Of a stretch of DNA of 64,000 bases, positions 42,060-51,084 are shown one piece after another. Numbering within the stretch: the stretch's first letter is position 1; each line of letters opens with the position of its first letter. Below the pieces are notes generated by a model, which worked only from the letters and a program-made list of their open reading frames with translations, ran no database searches and was not told the DNA's origin. This stretch comes from an uncultured Opitutia bacterium. GTDB lineage: Bacteria; Verrucomicrobiota; Verrucomicrobiia; Opitutales; Opitutaceae. Location: positions 61,905 through 125,904 of the forward strand of contig CAIRTK010000037.1 in assembly GCA_903881475.1 (NCBI GenBank). The letters run 5' to 3'. The position numbers and the translations under genes were made by a program.

Positions 42060-43952
42060 TCAGAGTATCCCCCGCTCCAGCCAGACGTGCTCCCCGGCGA
42101 TGACCTGCTGCGCGAGGTCGTAGCCGTGCTGGTCGGAGTTCTGCCCGACCCCGGTGAAATTCTGCGCGATGCGCAGGTTGGCCTGCGCCGCGAAGTCATC
42201 CACCAGCGCGAATACCTTCGCCTCGGGCTCGCCATCCTTGAGCAGTTTCTGCGCGAGCACGCAGCTGGCGGAGAGTGCAAAGAGGTCCGACCCGATATCC
42301 GCCAGCCGGCCCAGCAGCACCTGACGCTTTTCCAGCTTCGGCCCGAACTTCACCATCTGGTGGAACAGCGTGCGCGCCAGCTTGCGGCTCAGCGCCGCGA
42401 CCCGGTTGAAATGCCCGGCCAGGTGCGGATGCATGTCCGCCGGCGCCCCGCCGTTGAACGGCAGCCACTGCGCCGGATACCACCACGCGTAAAACTTCGC
42501 CGCCGCCCAGGCACTCTTCAGCCGCTCGCCCCATGGACGCTCCGAGTTCAGCGCCACCCCGGCGATCTTCAGGTGCGGGTCCAGTGCCTCGCGCATGATG
42601 AAGAGCCGCATGATTTCCGAGGAGCCCTCGAAGATCATCGTCACGCGGTTGTCGCGCATCAGCCGCTCCACCGGATGCGGCTTCTCGCCGCGCGCCTTCA
42701 GCGATGCCACGTTCTCGTACCCGCGCCCGCCGCGGATCTGCATCACGTCGTCGAGGCACATCCACGCCTTCTCCGTGCCCCACAGCTTGCACATCGACGC
42801 CTCCAGGCGGATGTCCGCCTTCTTGTCCCGGTCCACGATGCGCGAGGTGACGATCAGCATCGCCTCCATCGCGAACGCGTGCGCCGCGATCCGGCGGATT
42901 TTCTCCGCCACCGCCGCATGCCGCCCGATGGGCACGCCCCACTGGATCCGCTCGGCGCCCCATTCCCGCGCGATCGCGAGGGCCCGCTTCGACACCCCGA
43001 TGCTGCAGGCCGGGATCGAGAGCCGGCCGGCGTTCAGCGTGCTGAGCGCAACCTTCAGGCCGCGGCCCTCGCCGCCCACGATGTTGGCCTTCGGCACCCG
43101 GACATTCGTGAAACCGATCACCCCGTTGTAGAGCGCGTGCAGGCCCATGAACTGGCAGCGGTGCCGGACCTCCAGGCCGGGTGAATTCGCCTCGACCACA
43201 AACGCCGTCAGCTGCGTGCGCGGCTTGCCGTCGACGATCTTCGGCGGCGTCCGCGCGATGACGATGTAGAGCCCCGCGCGCGTGCCGTTGGAGCACCAGA
43301 GTTTTTCGCCGGTGATGAGATAGTCGTCGCCGTCGGGTTTCGCCTCGGTCGTCAGCCGCGCCGGATCGGAGCCGACGCCCGGCTCGGTGAGCGCAAACGC
43401 CGACAGCTCGCCGCCGGCGACGCGGGGCAGGATTCTTTGCTTCTGCTCGGGCGTGCCGAACAGCATGAGCGGCTGCGACACGCCGACCGACTGGTGCACC
43501 GAGATGTGCGCGAACACATTCATGCAGTGGCTCGCGATCACCATGCAGGCGCGGCAATACGTGGTCTGCGAGAAGCCCAGCCCGCCGTATTCGCGCGGCA
43601 CCTTGATGCCGTAGGCGCCCAGCCGCGCCAGCCCGGCCATCACCTCGGCGGAAATCTCGCCCGTGCGGTCGATCAGGTCCGGATCGACCCGGTCGCGCAG
43701 GAACGCGCCCAGCTCCGCCAGAAACGCGTCGGCCCGCGTCTTTTCCTCGGCGGCGATTTCGGTGACGGGATAAAGTTTGCCGGGCCGGAAGCGGCCCATG
43801 AACAGGTTCGCGACGAAGCTGATGTCGTCGTGGGACTCGCGGGCGGCCTCGGTGACCTGCAGGGCGGCGCGCTGCCCTTCGTTCATCTTCGACATGTCGA
43901 TGACGGAACGGTCGCCATCGGTTTTCTGGGGTGGGGTTTCGATCGCAGCCAT
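42060..43952 (-). CDS. Acyl-CoA dehydrogenase, VLCAD/ACAD9-like
   Basis: A 630-aa acyl-CoA dehydrogenase with the long C-terminal helical extension typical of the very-long-chain type. The FAD region is FALTEPGVGSDPARLTTEAK and the catalytic Glu is expected in MIFEGSSEIMRLFI. The upstream domain GEKLWCSNGTRAGLYIVIA and KVPREYGGLGFSQ are conserved. The C-terminal 190 residues (from about AAAKFYAWWYPAQWL) are the VLCAD-type extension. It would start beta-oxidation of long acyl chains with a bound FAD, working with the hydratase/dehydrogenase at 13169-15181. ATG 43952 is preferred. Confidence 0.93.
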   Translation of the reverse strand: MAAIETPPQKTDGDRSVIDMSKMNEGQRAALQVTEAARESHDDISFVANLFMGRFRPGKLYPVTEIAAEEKTRADAFLAELGAFLRDRVDPDLIDRTGEISAEVMAGLARLGAYGIKVPREYGGLGFSQTTYCRACMVIASHCMNVFAHISVHQSVGVSQPLMLFGTPEQKQRILPRVAGGELSAFALTEPGVGSDPARLTTEAKPDGDDYLITGEKLWCSNGTRAGLYIVIARTPPKIVDGKPRTQLTAFVVEANSPGLEVRHRCQFMGLHALYNGVIGFTNVRVPKANIVGGEGRGLKVALSTLNAGRLSIPACSIGVSKRALAIAREWGAERIQWGVPIGRHAAVAEKIRRIAAHAFAMEAMLIVTSRIVDRDKKADIRLEASMCKLWGTEKAWMCLDDVMQIRGGRGYENVASLKARGEKPHPVERLMRDNRVTMIFEGSSEIMRLFIMREALDPHLKIAGVALNSERPWGERLKSAWAAAKFYAWWYPAQWLPFNGGAPADMHPHLAGHFNRVAALSRKLARTLFHQMVKFGPKLEKRQVLLGRLADIGSDLFALSASCVLAQKLLKDGEPEAKVFALVDDFAAQANLRIAQNFTGVGQNSDQHGYDLAQQVIAGEHVWLERGIL

Positions 43953-44095
43953 GGGGTGGGCGGCGCGCGGGGCCGCTATTGATTTTTCCCACTTAACCAC
44001 GGCTTGATGACACGGTCAACGGCCCCGCAGCCTGCCCTCCCAGTCTTCACCTTTCCGACTTCGGTGAGTGAGCCAGGCTGATCGGACCGGATTTC

Positions 44096-44301
44096 TCACC
44101 ACGAAGGTCGCGAAGGGCACGAAGTCGGAGCCATCGGAAGTTAGCCGCAAAGAGGCACAAAATTTCCTGGGCTCCGGCTCGAATCCCCCGCACGCCTATA
44201 GGCGCAATGGAGACTCCTTCGCAGCCCCCAATGCCCTTGTGCCTTTTTGTGGCCATCCTCCGTTCCGAATCTTCGTGGCCTTCGTGCCCTTCGTGGTTAA
44301 C
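44096..44301. repeat. Nested family C copy 3
   Basis: Outer arms 44096-44128 (TCACCACGAAGGTCGCGAAG, then GGCACGAAG) and 44264-44301 (CTTCGTGGCCTTCGTGCCC, then TTCGTGGTTAA) are inverted. Inside, 44140-44170 (GCCGCAAAGAGGCACAAA) and 44234-44262 (TTGTGCCTTTTTGTGGCC) form a second pair. The element fills the gap 43953-44301 (349 bp) and ends one base before the stop codon of the DUF4091 gene. No gene is visible in the gap. Confidence 0.8.
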
Positions 44302-46461
44302 TCACTCGCGCGCGGCCGTCTCGATCGCCGCGCGCATCGTCTCCACCTGGCGGATGACTGCTTCGTTGTCGCCGAGTTTCTTCGGGTCGCGGAACGCCTC
44401 CAGCGCAGCCGCCACCGTCGCCGGCAGCCGGCCGCCATGGTGCTCGCGCAGCCACCGCAGCTTTTCGAACTCCTCGGCACCGTCGCGCATCATCTCCCAG
44501 TGGACCGCGGAGCGCGGCCCCGGATAGAGCAGGAATTCGTCGCCTGGCGGCAGGTCGCGCCGCCACGGGTGGCAGGAATAAAGCGTCTCGTTCAGCGGAT
44601 TCGCCGGCCAGGTTGAGAGCGCCCACCGGGCCATGCCGTCGTAGCCGTTCACGAAGGCATAATAGCCCACCCACACCGCCTCGGCCGGCGGGCTCGTCAC
44701 GAAGGTGTTCGGGCGCTTCGGGTCGAGGCAGATGTAGAACGTCGTGACCTTGCCCTCACGCTTGCGCTGGGCGATGTCGCGCAGCAGGTCGTCGCCCGCG
44801 TGATCGAGGATGATCGTGAAGTCCGCCAGATCGAGGCCGGTGTAGTGCGACGCGGTCTGGTTGCCCGCCAGTGCCGCCTTCAGTCGCGGAGCATTGGCGT
44901 GCAGCACCTCCACCATCGCCTGCATCATCGCCGCCGGCGCCTCATCCACGCCGATCCGCGTGCGCTCCAGCCAGCCTTTCGCCGCGAGGTGCTGCTCAAA
45001 ATCCTTCAGGAATGGCCCCCAATAATCCGCGTAGCTCGCCGTGCCCGGCTCGCACATCGCCGTCCTCAGGTCACCCGTGGCGGCGTCGGTGTACTCGAGG
45101 CTGCCCGACCAGGTCAGCATGGAGTAACAGTTGATCTGCTGGGAAATCCCGCAGCTCATCGCGAACTCCACGTACCGGTCGAATACCGTGTAGTCAAATT
45201 TCCAAGAACCGTCCGGCTGCTTCAGGTGCGTGACCATCGTGTCGTAGTCGTCGTAGTCGCGCTTGCCCCACGGCCTCGCCGTGATCGTCGCCGTGATCAC
45301 CTTCTGCCCCGCGTGCGCCAACTCCAGCAGATAGGGCCGCATCACCGCAAAGTGTGCGTCGCTCCACGGCTTAACGCCGTGCCAGCGCGCGATCGACCAC
45401 GGGTGCTGGAACACATCCAGGTGGTATTTCCAGTCCGCCGGCGCCGGCAGCGTCGCCGGCAGGATCTCGAGCGTAAGCGGAAACACCTTCGGCTCGGTCG
45501 CATCCGCCCGCATCGTGAGCGTGCCCGTGTAGGTGCCCGGCACGGCGTCGCGCGGCGTCTCCACCGTCAGCCACACCGCCCGGTACGATCCGGCCGGCAT
45601 GTCCACGCGGTCCGCGTCGTCGAGCACGTCACCGACCAGCTTCCCGTCCGCCAGCACGTGGCGCACGAAGCGCGCCGTCGCCGCGCCCGCCGGCAACTCA
45701 TGGCCGTGCGCGTCGCGCAACGCCGACACCTCTGTCCGCAGCCCCGGCCGTTCGGCCGAGGTCCAGACCACGAACTGGCCGGAGATGCGTTCGCCGCGCC
45801 ACGCCGTGCCGCGCCACGCCTGCGTCCCGGCAGCGAGTGGCACGTTGCTGGCGTCATACTGGTGGTCGAGGTCGCCCACCGCGCCGTCCAGCGTGCGCGT
45901 CGTCGGCACCGCAAAGGCCGAGAGTTTCGAAATCATCGGGCCCTCGCCGGGCTTCGAACTGCCCGTGACCGTCAGCCGCACCGCGCGCACCCGCACCGGC
46001 GATGGCAGCACGATTACCAGCCCGTTCGCCGGAATCAGCGCGGACCCCGTGCGCTGGTCGTGGAGCAGCTGCCAGGCCGTTCCGTCTGCGGAACCCTCGA
46101 TCAAGAAGTGAAACACTCGCGTGCCCGGCGCGCGCAGGTTGAGGTTGAGCTGCGCGATCTCGCGTACTTCGGGGAGATCGAACCGGAGCCACGACGGAAA
46201 CACCTTCGAGGTCCAGTACATCACCGTGTCGTCGTGCACATCATGATTATGAGCCAGGTCCGGCCGCTGCTCGTCGTCATAGGCCGACGCCGTCACCACC
46301 GCCCCATCCAGCACATCGCCGTAGCCCGGGCGGTTCAACCGGGGTGGCTGCGGCTCGTACGGGTAATGCAGCGGGCTGAACGGGACCGTCACAGGCGCGG
46401 CCGCCCCTGCCGGCGCCATGACCCCCAGGAACCACAGGAGCCAGGAGGTCAGCTTGAGCAT
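44302..46461 (-). CDS. DUF4091 protein with N-terminal discoidin-like domain
   Basis: A 719-aa secreted protein. A signal peptide (MLKLTSWLLWFLGVMAPAGA) is followed by a probable F5/8-type C carbohydrate-binding region to about residue 175 (FHFLIEGSADGTAWQLLHDQ), a beta-sandwich with PGTYTGTLTMRAD, and a TIM-barrel-like DUF4091 region with PLNETLYSCHPWRRDLPPGD near the C-terminus. Such proteins are often glycoside-hydrolase-like and accompany polysaccharide loci in Verrucomicrobiota and Planctomycetes. No sulfatase or transporter is adjacent. Substrate is unknown. The start ATG 46461 gives the signal peptide. Confidence 0.8.
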   Translation of the reverse strand: MLKLTSWLLWFLGVMAPAGAAAPVTVPFSPLHYPYEPQPPRLNRPGYGDVLDGAVVTASAYDDEQRPDLAHNHDVHDDTVMYWTSKVFPSWLRFDLPEVREIAQLNLNLRAPGTRVFHFLIEGSADGTAWQLLHDQRTGSALIPANGLVIVLPSPVRVRAVRLTVTGSSKPGEGPMISKLSAFAVPTTRTLDGAVGDLDHQYDASNVPLAAGTQAWRGTAWRGERISGQFVVWTSAERPGLRTEVSALRDAHGHELPAGAATARFVRHVLADGKLVGDVLDDADRVDMPAGSYRAVWLTVETPRDAVPGTYTGTLTMRADATEPKVFPLTLEILPATLPAPADWKYHLDVFQHPWSIARWHGVKPWSDAHFAVMRPYLLELAHAGQKVITATITARPWGKRDYDDYDTMVTHLKQPDGSWKFDYTVFDRYVEFAMSCGISQQINCYSMLTWSGSLEYTDAATGDLRTAMCEPGTASYADYWGPFLKDFEQHLAAKGWLERTRIGVDEAPAAMMQAMVEVLHANAPRLKAALAGNQTASHYTGLDLADFTIILDHAGDDLLRDIAQRKREGKVTTFYICLDPKRPNTFVTSPPAEAVWVGYYAFVNGYDGMARWALSTWPANPLNETLYSCHPWRRDLPPGDEFLLYPGPRSAVHWEMMRDGAEEFEKLRWLREHHGGRLPATVAAALEAFRDPKKLGDNEAVIRQVETMRAAIETAARE

Positions 46462-46523
46462 AGTGCGGTGAAGCTGGCGGCCCGGTCCGGGGTCTTCAAC
46501 GCGTTTCCCGCTCCATGGATCAA

Positions 46524-46753
46524 TTAACCACAAAGAGCACGAAGCTCAGGCTTTCCGACCTTCGGATTTTACAGGAGGAAACTGAGGCAACGGAGGATCT
46601 GATCCTGCGTTTCCGGCTTGGTTAGCTGTGCAGCGCGACGGCTCTCCGTTTCCTCGGTTATCTCCTGTAAAAATAGGCTGGGTTCCGTGACCCCAATCCG
46701 TGGTCAAATGCCTTGGTCCGACGGCTCAGCCTTCGTGATCTTCGTGGTGAAAA
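46524..46753. repeat. Family C element (copy 4) enclosing family A copy 3
   Basis: Outer arms 46524-46550 (TTAACCACAAAGAGCACGAA) and 46725-46753 (CTTCGTGATCTTCGTGGTGA) are inverted. Inside them, 46566-46596 and 46643-46673 are the family A arms (TTTTACAGGAGGAAACTGAG and TCGGTTATCTCCTGTAAAA). A degenerate family B half lies at 46685-46710. The remainder of the 415-bp gap 46462-46876 holds only the region just upstream of glpX, where no clear promoter stands out. Confidence 0.8.
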
Positions 46754-46876
46754 AAACCGCTCCGGGCCCGGACTTTCGCCGCCCTCCACTGTCCCTAATA
46801 GCCGCGGCCTCCTGCGCATTCGCGGTCGCCAACCGGCCCGCCCGGCCAAACATCGGACCAACCCCAAACCTACCCC

Positions 46877-47959
46877 ATGTCCCCGTCCCATTCCGAACCC
46901 TACCTCAGCGCCAACGAGCGCCACCCCGAGCGTTCCCTCCAGTTCGATTTCGTCCGCGCCACCGAGAACGCCGCGCTCAGCGCCGTCGACTGGCTCGGCC
47001 GCGGCGACAAGGAATCGGCGGACGCCGCCGCCAGCGACGCCATCCGCGGCACCCTCGAGCAGAGCGATTTCTGCGGCGAGGTCGTCATCGGCGAGGGCAT
47101 CAAGGACAACGCCCCCGGCATCTTCCTCGGCGAAAAGATCGGCTCGTGGAAATTTCCCTCCCCACGCTTCAACATCGCCGTCGATCCCATCGACGGTACC
47201 ACGAACATCTCCAAGGGCCTGCCCAACTCCATCTCGGTCATGGCCGCCGCGCACGTTCCGCACGGGGCGAAGGCCGCCATGCTCAACATCCCGACCTTCT
47301 ACTCGGAGAAACTCGCCTACGGCCCCGCGGTCGTCGCCGCGATGGAGCGGGACCCAGCCCTGCGCTTCACCCTCGACACCCCCGTCGCCCAGATCCTGGA
47401 ACGCGTCGCGGCCGCTCTCGGGAAACAGGTCCGCCAGGTCTACGTCGTCGTGCTTGACCGGCCGCGACATGCGAAACTCATCGCCGAAATCCGCACCGCC
47501 GGCGCCGCCCTCCGGCTGATCTCCGACGGTGACGTCACCGCCGCCGTCGCACCGTCACTCCACGACAGTGGCATGGACCTCTACATGGGCATCGGCGGCT
47601 CGCCCGAGGGCGTACTGACCGCGGCCGGCGTGCTCGCGCTCGGCGGCGACCAGCAGCTGCGCATGTGGCCGCGTGACGACGCCGAGCGCGCGGAAATCAC
47701 CGCCACGCCCGCCGGCGCCGACCTGGGCCGGATCTTTTACGCCAAGGACCTCGTCACCAGTCCGAGCGCGATTTTCTGCGCCACCGGCATCAGCGACAGC
47801 GCGCTGCTACCCGGCGTGCGGCTGATCGGCCGCAAGGTCATCACGCACTCCATCCTGATGCGCTCCCAGAGCCGCTCCGTGCGCTACATCAAGACCGTCC
47901 ACGACCTCGATTTCAAAACCATCCGCCGCTCCCCGGACCGGAAGGATCACTACGTGTAG
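46877..47959 (+). CDS. glpX: Fructose-1,6-bisphosphatase, class II (GlpX)
   Basis: A 360-aa class II FBPase of gluconeogenesis. The sequence FDFVRATENAALSAVDWLGR at the start, the metal region AVDPIDGTTNISKGLPNS, VVIGEGIKDNAPGI and SDGDVTAAV are the family signatures. Residues near 240 (MGIGGSPEGVLTAAGV) are the substrate-binding loop. It hydrolyses fructose 1,6-bisphosphate, or sedoheptulose bisphosphate in some homologues. ATG 46877 fits; upstream frames are not conserved. Convergent with a heparinase-like gene across a palindrome-filled gap. Confidence 0.95.
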   Translation: MSPSHSEPYLSANERHPERSLQFDFVRATENAALSAVDWLGRGDKESADAAASDAIRGTLEQSDFCGEVVIGEGIKDNAPGIFLGEKIGSWKFPSPRFNIAVDPIDGTTNISKGLPNSISVMAAAHVPHGAKAAMLNIPTFYSEKLAYGPAVVAAMERDPALRFTLDTPVAQILERVAAALGKQVRQVYVVVLDRPRHAKLIAEIRTAGAALRLISDGDVTAAVAPSLHDSGMDLYMGIGGSPEGVLTAAGVLALGGDQQLRMWPRDDAERAEITATPAGADLGRIFYAKDLVTSPSAIFCATGISDSALLPGVRLIGRKVITHSILMRSQSRSVRYIKTVHDLDFKTIRRSPDRKDHYV

Positions 47960-47989
47960 CGATAGGCGGTAGGCAAGAAAGGCCGCCTA

Positions 47990-48058
47990 GTAGCAGCCGA
48001 CGTGAGGAGGCTGGGTTCGACCCTCGACCCAGACCAGCCTCCTCACGTCGGCTGCTAC
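47990..48058. repeat. Family D hairpin copy 1, perfect 25-bp stem
   Basis: Arms 47990-48014 and 48034-48058 are perfectly complementary over 25 bp (beginning GTAGCAGCCGACGTGAGG), with a 19-nt loop. A second copy at 56318-56387 has the same arms except that G/C at one pair is replaced by A/T. Both copies are preceded by CCGCCTA. It lies between the convergent glpX and heparinase-like genes. Confidence 0.9.
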
Positions 48059-48072
48059 GGACCGTCAGGATC

Positions 48073-48156
48073 GAGGTAGGACGGGTTATCCGTAACCCGC
48101 CGCGTTGGACTCAGCCCGACTCGGAGCGGCGCGTTAGGGATAACGCGCCCCACCTT
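48073..48156. repeat. Palindromic element, family F/G-like copy 3
   Basis: GAGGTAGGACGGGTTATCCG at the left and ATAACGCGCCCCACCTT at the right are imperfect inverted copies (ATCCGTAACCCGCCGCG against CGCGTTAGGGATAACGC). Outer short arms TAGGCGGTAGGCAAG (near 47962) and CTTACCGCCTAC (near 48218) bracket this and the family D hairpin. The gap 47960-48231 is therefore fully accounted for by nested repeats. Confidence 0.7.
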
Positions 48157-48231
48157 AAATCCGACCTTCGCCTCTTCGCGTCTTCGCGATTCAACTCCGA
48201 TTCCGTCTCAGAAAAGCTTACCGCCTACGGG

Positions 48232-50091
48232 TTAGGCCGGCCGGAGGACGGCCTTCACCACCGCCTTCAGCACCTCGCCGCCGCAGCGCAGCGCGATCCG
48301 CTTCGGGTTCGGCGGCTGGTCGATCGTCTCGGTGCTGATCTCGAGCGGGGCGCCGTCGATGCTCACCTCCGCTACGAGCACGGCCGCTCCGTCGGACAAA
48401 CGGACTTTGGAGCCCTCGATGGCGACCTGCCCGAGCGTGATCAGCGCCGACTCGAACGCCGACGGCGTGGAGAATTCCACGCGGTCGGTGATTGTGACGG
48501 ATCCGTCGCCGCGCCGGTCGAAGATGAACTCCCGCTCGAGCCGCCGGAGCGCCGGCACGTCATAGGCCGGCTTCAGGTCGAACACGACACGGTCCACGTC
48601 ATCGGTGAACTCCTTGGCCAGCACCTTCGTGCGCCACTCGGAACCGGCTTCCTGCAGCCGCCCGGCCACGCGCGGCACGGGATGTCCGTACGAGTTCAGC
48701 AGCATGCTGTCGTACCGGCTCGTACTGAACGTGCGGAAGCTGTAGATCTCCGCGCCGGGGTCGATGACGAGTGTGCGGCCGTCGAGCACGACGGTGAAGG
48801 TACCGAGGTCGTTGTGGCTGTGATTGGTGCCGTTATTTCCGCCCAGCAGCGAGGCCGAGAGCTTCCGCTTCGTGGCCGGGCCCGGCCGGCAGACCAGCAG
48901 CATGGAGGCCTCGAACCACGTGCGCAGTCCGGGCGCCAGGGTCCGGCGCTGCGGCCGGCGCGGGTCGTTCGTGCGGAACATCCACAGCAGCGGCTCGACC
49001 GTGATCTGCAGCATCATGCCGGCGAACGGATCGGTGCCGGCGGCCACGGGCTCGACCGCGTGGACCGGCGTGCCGCGGCGGTTGTCCGGCCACAGCCGGG
49101 TCCAGGTCACCGCCTGCACGCCGAGGGCGCAGTCGGCGAAGGTCGGGAATACGCCGGGCTGAAGTTCGACCTCGTCGGCAAACCGGGAGGCCCGCGCCAT
49201 CTTCGGCTCGTCGAGCAGGTCAATCACCCCGCCGGTCGCCATCCGCAGCGATTCGGACAGCGAGATGTAGTTCGTGAAACTGTAGCCCCAGTAGCTCACG
49301 CCTTCCACGCAGACCCCGTCGTCGTTGAACCCGTCGCGGGAATTTCTCACCAAGGATTCGGCGAACGCCAGCCAATAGGCGCGGTCGGCGGCTGAGGGCA
49401 GCAGCGCCGTGGCGGCCTCGACGCAGCACGCGAGGTAGGCCGAGTTCCAGTTATGCTTCACGCCGATGCACCAGAACACATCACGCCCGGTCTCGAGCCG
49501 CTGGCGCAGCGGCTCGAACACACGGCGGTTGGCCTCCGCGAGGATCAGCGCCCGCACGTCGGCCGGCAGCCGCGCGCCGAGGATGAAGTCGGTCTCCGCC
49601 AGATTGGCCACGAAATGCACCACGCCGAGGTCGGGCTCGACCGTCTTGAGGTCGAAGTTGAGCCGCTTGAGATCGTTGCCCGGATGGATCCACGTGCGCA
49701 GCGCCGCGAGCTTCTTGAGGTCGTCGCCAATGACCGCGAGAAACTCGCCCGTGTCGTGGATGGCCTCGGCGAGGAGGAACGCCACCTGGCGCTTCCGCAC
49801 GACCTGGATCGCCACGTTGATGTGCGTCACATCCTGCTTCTCGAGGCAGTCGAGGAAGGCGGCGTCGGACAAGTCGGGGTACGGCTGCGCCGCCAGGTCC
49901 CGCGCGGCCTTCAGGATCGATTGCCCGAAGGGATCTGTCTGCCAGCGCGACCACGCCGCCCGGTCGGTGACTGGCGGCGCGAAAGAGAACGGCTCGCGCG
50001 GCATGAGGGCCTGCAATGCCTTCACCCGATCAGATGAGGGAGCGTACGTGACGCCCGGTGGCAGATCGAAGTTGAAGTCGTAGGCGCCCAT
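48232..50091 (-). CDS. Heparinase II/III-like protein, cytosolic type
   Basis: A 619-aa protein with the two-part architecture of heparinase II/III lyases: an (alpha/alpha) toroid in the first 380 residues (GVKHNWNSAYLACCVEAATA, GFNDDGVCVEGVSYWGYSF) and a beta-sandwich with the hallmark GGNNGTNHSHNDLGTFTVVL, which holds the catalytic or metal histidine. It would depolymerise uronic-acid polysaccharides by beta-elimination. No signal peptide is visible at ATG 50091 (MGAYDFNFDLPPGV), unlike the Tat-exported relative at 59021. It may act on oligosaccharides taken up from outside. Confidence 0.85.
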   Translation of the reverse strand: MGAYDFNFDLPPGVTYAPSSDRVKALQALMPREPFSFAPPVTDRAAWSRWQTDPFGQSILKAARDLAAQPYPDLSDAAFLDCLEKQDVTHINVAIQVVRKRQVAFLLAEAIHDTGEFLAVIGDDLKKLAALRTWIHPGNDLKRLNFDLKTVEPDLGVVHFVANLAETDFILGARLPADVRALILAEANRRVFEPLRQRLETGRDVFWCIGVKHNWNSAYLACCVEAATALLPSAADRAYWLAFAESLVRNSRDGFNDDGVCVEGVSYWGYSFTNYISLSESLRMATGGVIDLLDEPKMARASRFADEVELQPGVFPTFADCALGVQAVTWTRLWPDNRRGTPVHAVEPVAAGTDPFAGMMLQITVEPLLWMFRTNDPRRPQRRTLAPGLRTWFEASMLLVCRPGPATKRKLSASLLGGNNGTNHSHNDLGTFTVVLDGRTLVIDPGAEIYSFRTFSTSRYDSMLLNSYGHPVPRVAGRLQEAGSEWRTKVLAKEFTDDVDRVVFDLKPAYDVPALRRLEREFIFDRRGDGSVTITDRVEFSTPSAFESALITLGQVAIEGSKVRLSDGAAVLVAEVSIDGAPLEISTETIDQPPNPKRIALRCGGEVLKAVVKAVLRPA

Positions 50092-50167
50092 GGTGGGCGG
50101 AGTCTCCGGCGTCCGGTCAAACTGGCAAGAACGGGAAGTGTCCTAATGCGAATCAGGCGACCGGACT

Positions 50168-50331
50168 GTTTTCACAGGAGGAAACGGAGAGACAATCCCA
50201 GGGCATTTAACCACGGATTGCACGGATTCGATCCGGATCAAACGGCCAGATCCGGAATTCTGTATCCGTACCATCCGTGAAATCCGTGGTTAAAATCTCT
50301 TCTCCGTTCCCTCCGTTTCCTCCTGTAAAAT
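50168..50331. repeat. Family A copy 4 enclosing a family B element
   Basis: Outer arms 50168-50193 (TTTTCACAGGAGGAAACGGA) and 50302-50331 (CTCCGTTTCCTCCTGTAAAA at the end) are family A. Between them 50206-50236 (TTTAACCACGGATTGCACGG) and 50267-50296 (CATCCGTGAAATCCGTGGTT, then AAAAT) are a complete family B pair with ACGGAT every 9 bp. The element fills most of the gap 50092-50363 upstream of the heparinase-like gene. Confidence 0.85.
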
Positions 50332-50363
50332 AAACCTTCACTCCGACCTTCGCCCTTCGCGTC

Positions 50364-51047
50364 TTAGCGCTTCAACTCCAACTCCGCCTTGGCCGCCGCC
50401 AGGTCGGCTTGGAATGCCGGGCTGGCCAGGAAATCGCGGGCGAGAGCCTGGCCCAACACGCGGCCGGCATAGATGTCCGTCGGGTAATGCACGCCGCCCT
50501 GCACCCGCAACCAGCCGGCCTCGCGTCCCTTGGCCAGCAGCGCCTCGCGCTGCGCGGGAAACAGCTCCGCCAGGAGGATGGAAAACACCGTGCCGCGCGT
50601 GGAATGCCCGCTCGGGTAGCTGAAGTCGGTGAGTTTCTCGTGCTCGACCGCGTGCGTGAACCGGACCGGGTCGGCCTGGTAGGGCCGCGGCCGCTGCCAG
50701 TGTTTCTTGCCGATGGAATACACCGCTTTCGTCTCCGCTTCCACCTCCGCGAACAGCGCCTGGGTCTTGGGAAACTTGCCGGGCTGGAACCACGGACCGA
50801 TCACCGGGGCAAAGTGGAAGATCGTGAAGACATGCTCGTCCGTCGCCAGCGCGGTCTGCGCGGGCGTGGCCGTCGAGTAAACCCTGTACGCCGTCTCGAG
50901 ATCGGCCGCGGCTTCCTGCGAACCGGGCTCCGGCGGCGGCGCCAGCAGCGTGAGGACGTCTGTGTGGCTATCCGCGAGATACTTGGCGGGCGCCGCACGC
51001 AGCGGCACCACGGAGACCAACGCGAGGAGGAGGAAGAGGGAGCGCAT
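50364..51047 (-). CDS. PAP2-type class A acid phosphatase (PhoN-like)
   Basis: A 227-aa periplasmic phosphatase. A signal peptide (MRSLFLLLALVSVVPLRAA) precedes the three PAP2 motifs: KKHWQRPRP, YPSGHSTRGTVF and LRVQGGVHYPTDIYAGRVLG. The first Ser of the last motif (usually S-R-x5-H-x3-D) is replaced by Leu. It hydrolyses phosphomonoesters in the periplasm. It is the last gene of a - strand series behind a TonB receptor and a phosphoesterase, which suggests a role in scavenging phosphate from organic sources. Confidence 0.9.
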   Translation of the reverse strand: MRSLFLLLALVSVVPLRAAPAKYLADSHTDVLTLLAPPPEPGSQEAAADLETAYRVYSTATPAQTALATDEHVFTIFHFAPVIGPWFQPGKFPKTQALFAEVEAETKAVYSIGKKHWQRPRPYQADPVRFTHAVEHEKLTDFSYPSGHSTRGTVFSILLAELFPAQREALLAKGREAGWLRVQGGVHYPTDIYAGRVLGQALARDFLASPAFQADLAAAKAELELKR

Positions 51048-51084
51048 CGGGCAGGGTGGATTAAGTCGGACTAAGCCAATCGGA

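Noticed and set aside
44096..44301. Possible CRISPR array because of short regular repeats
   Set aside because: Repeats are degenerate 9-mers without spacers, arranged as inverted arms; no cas gene is present.
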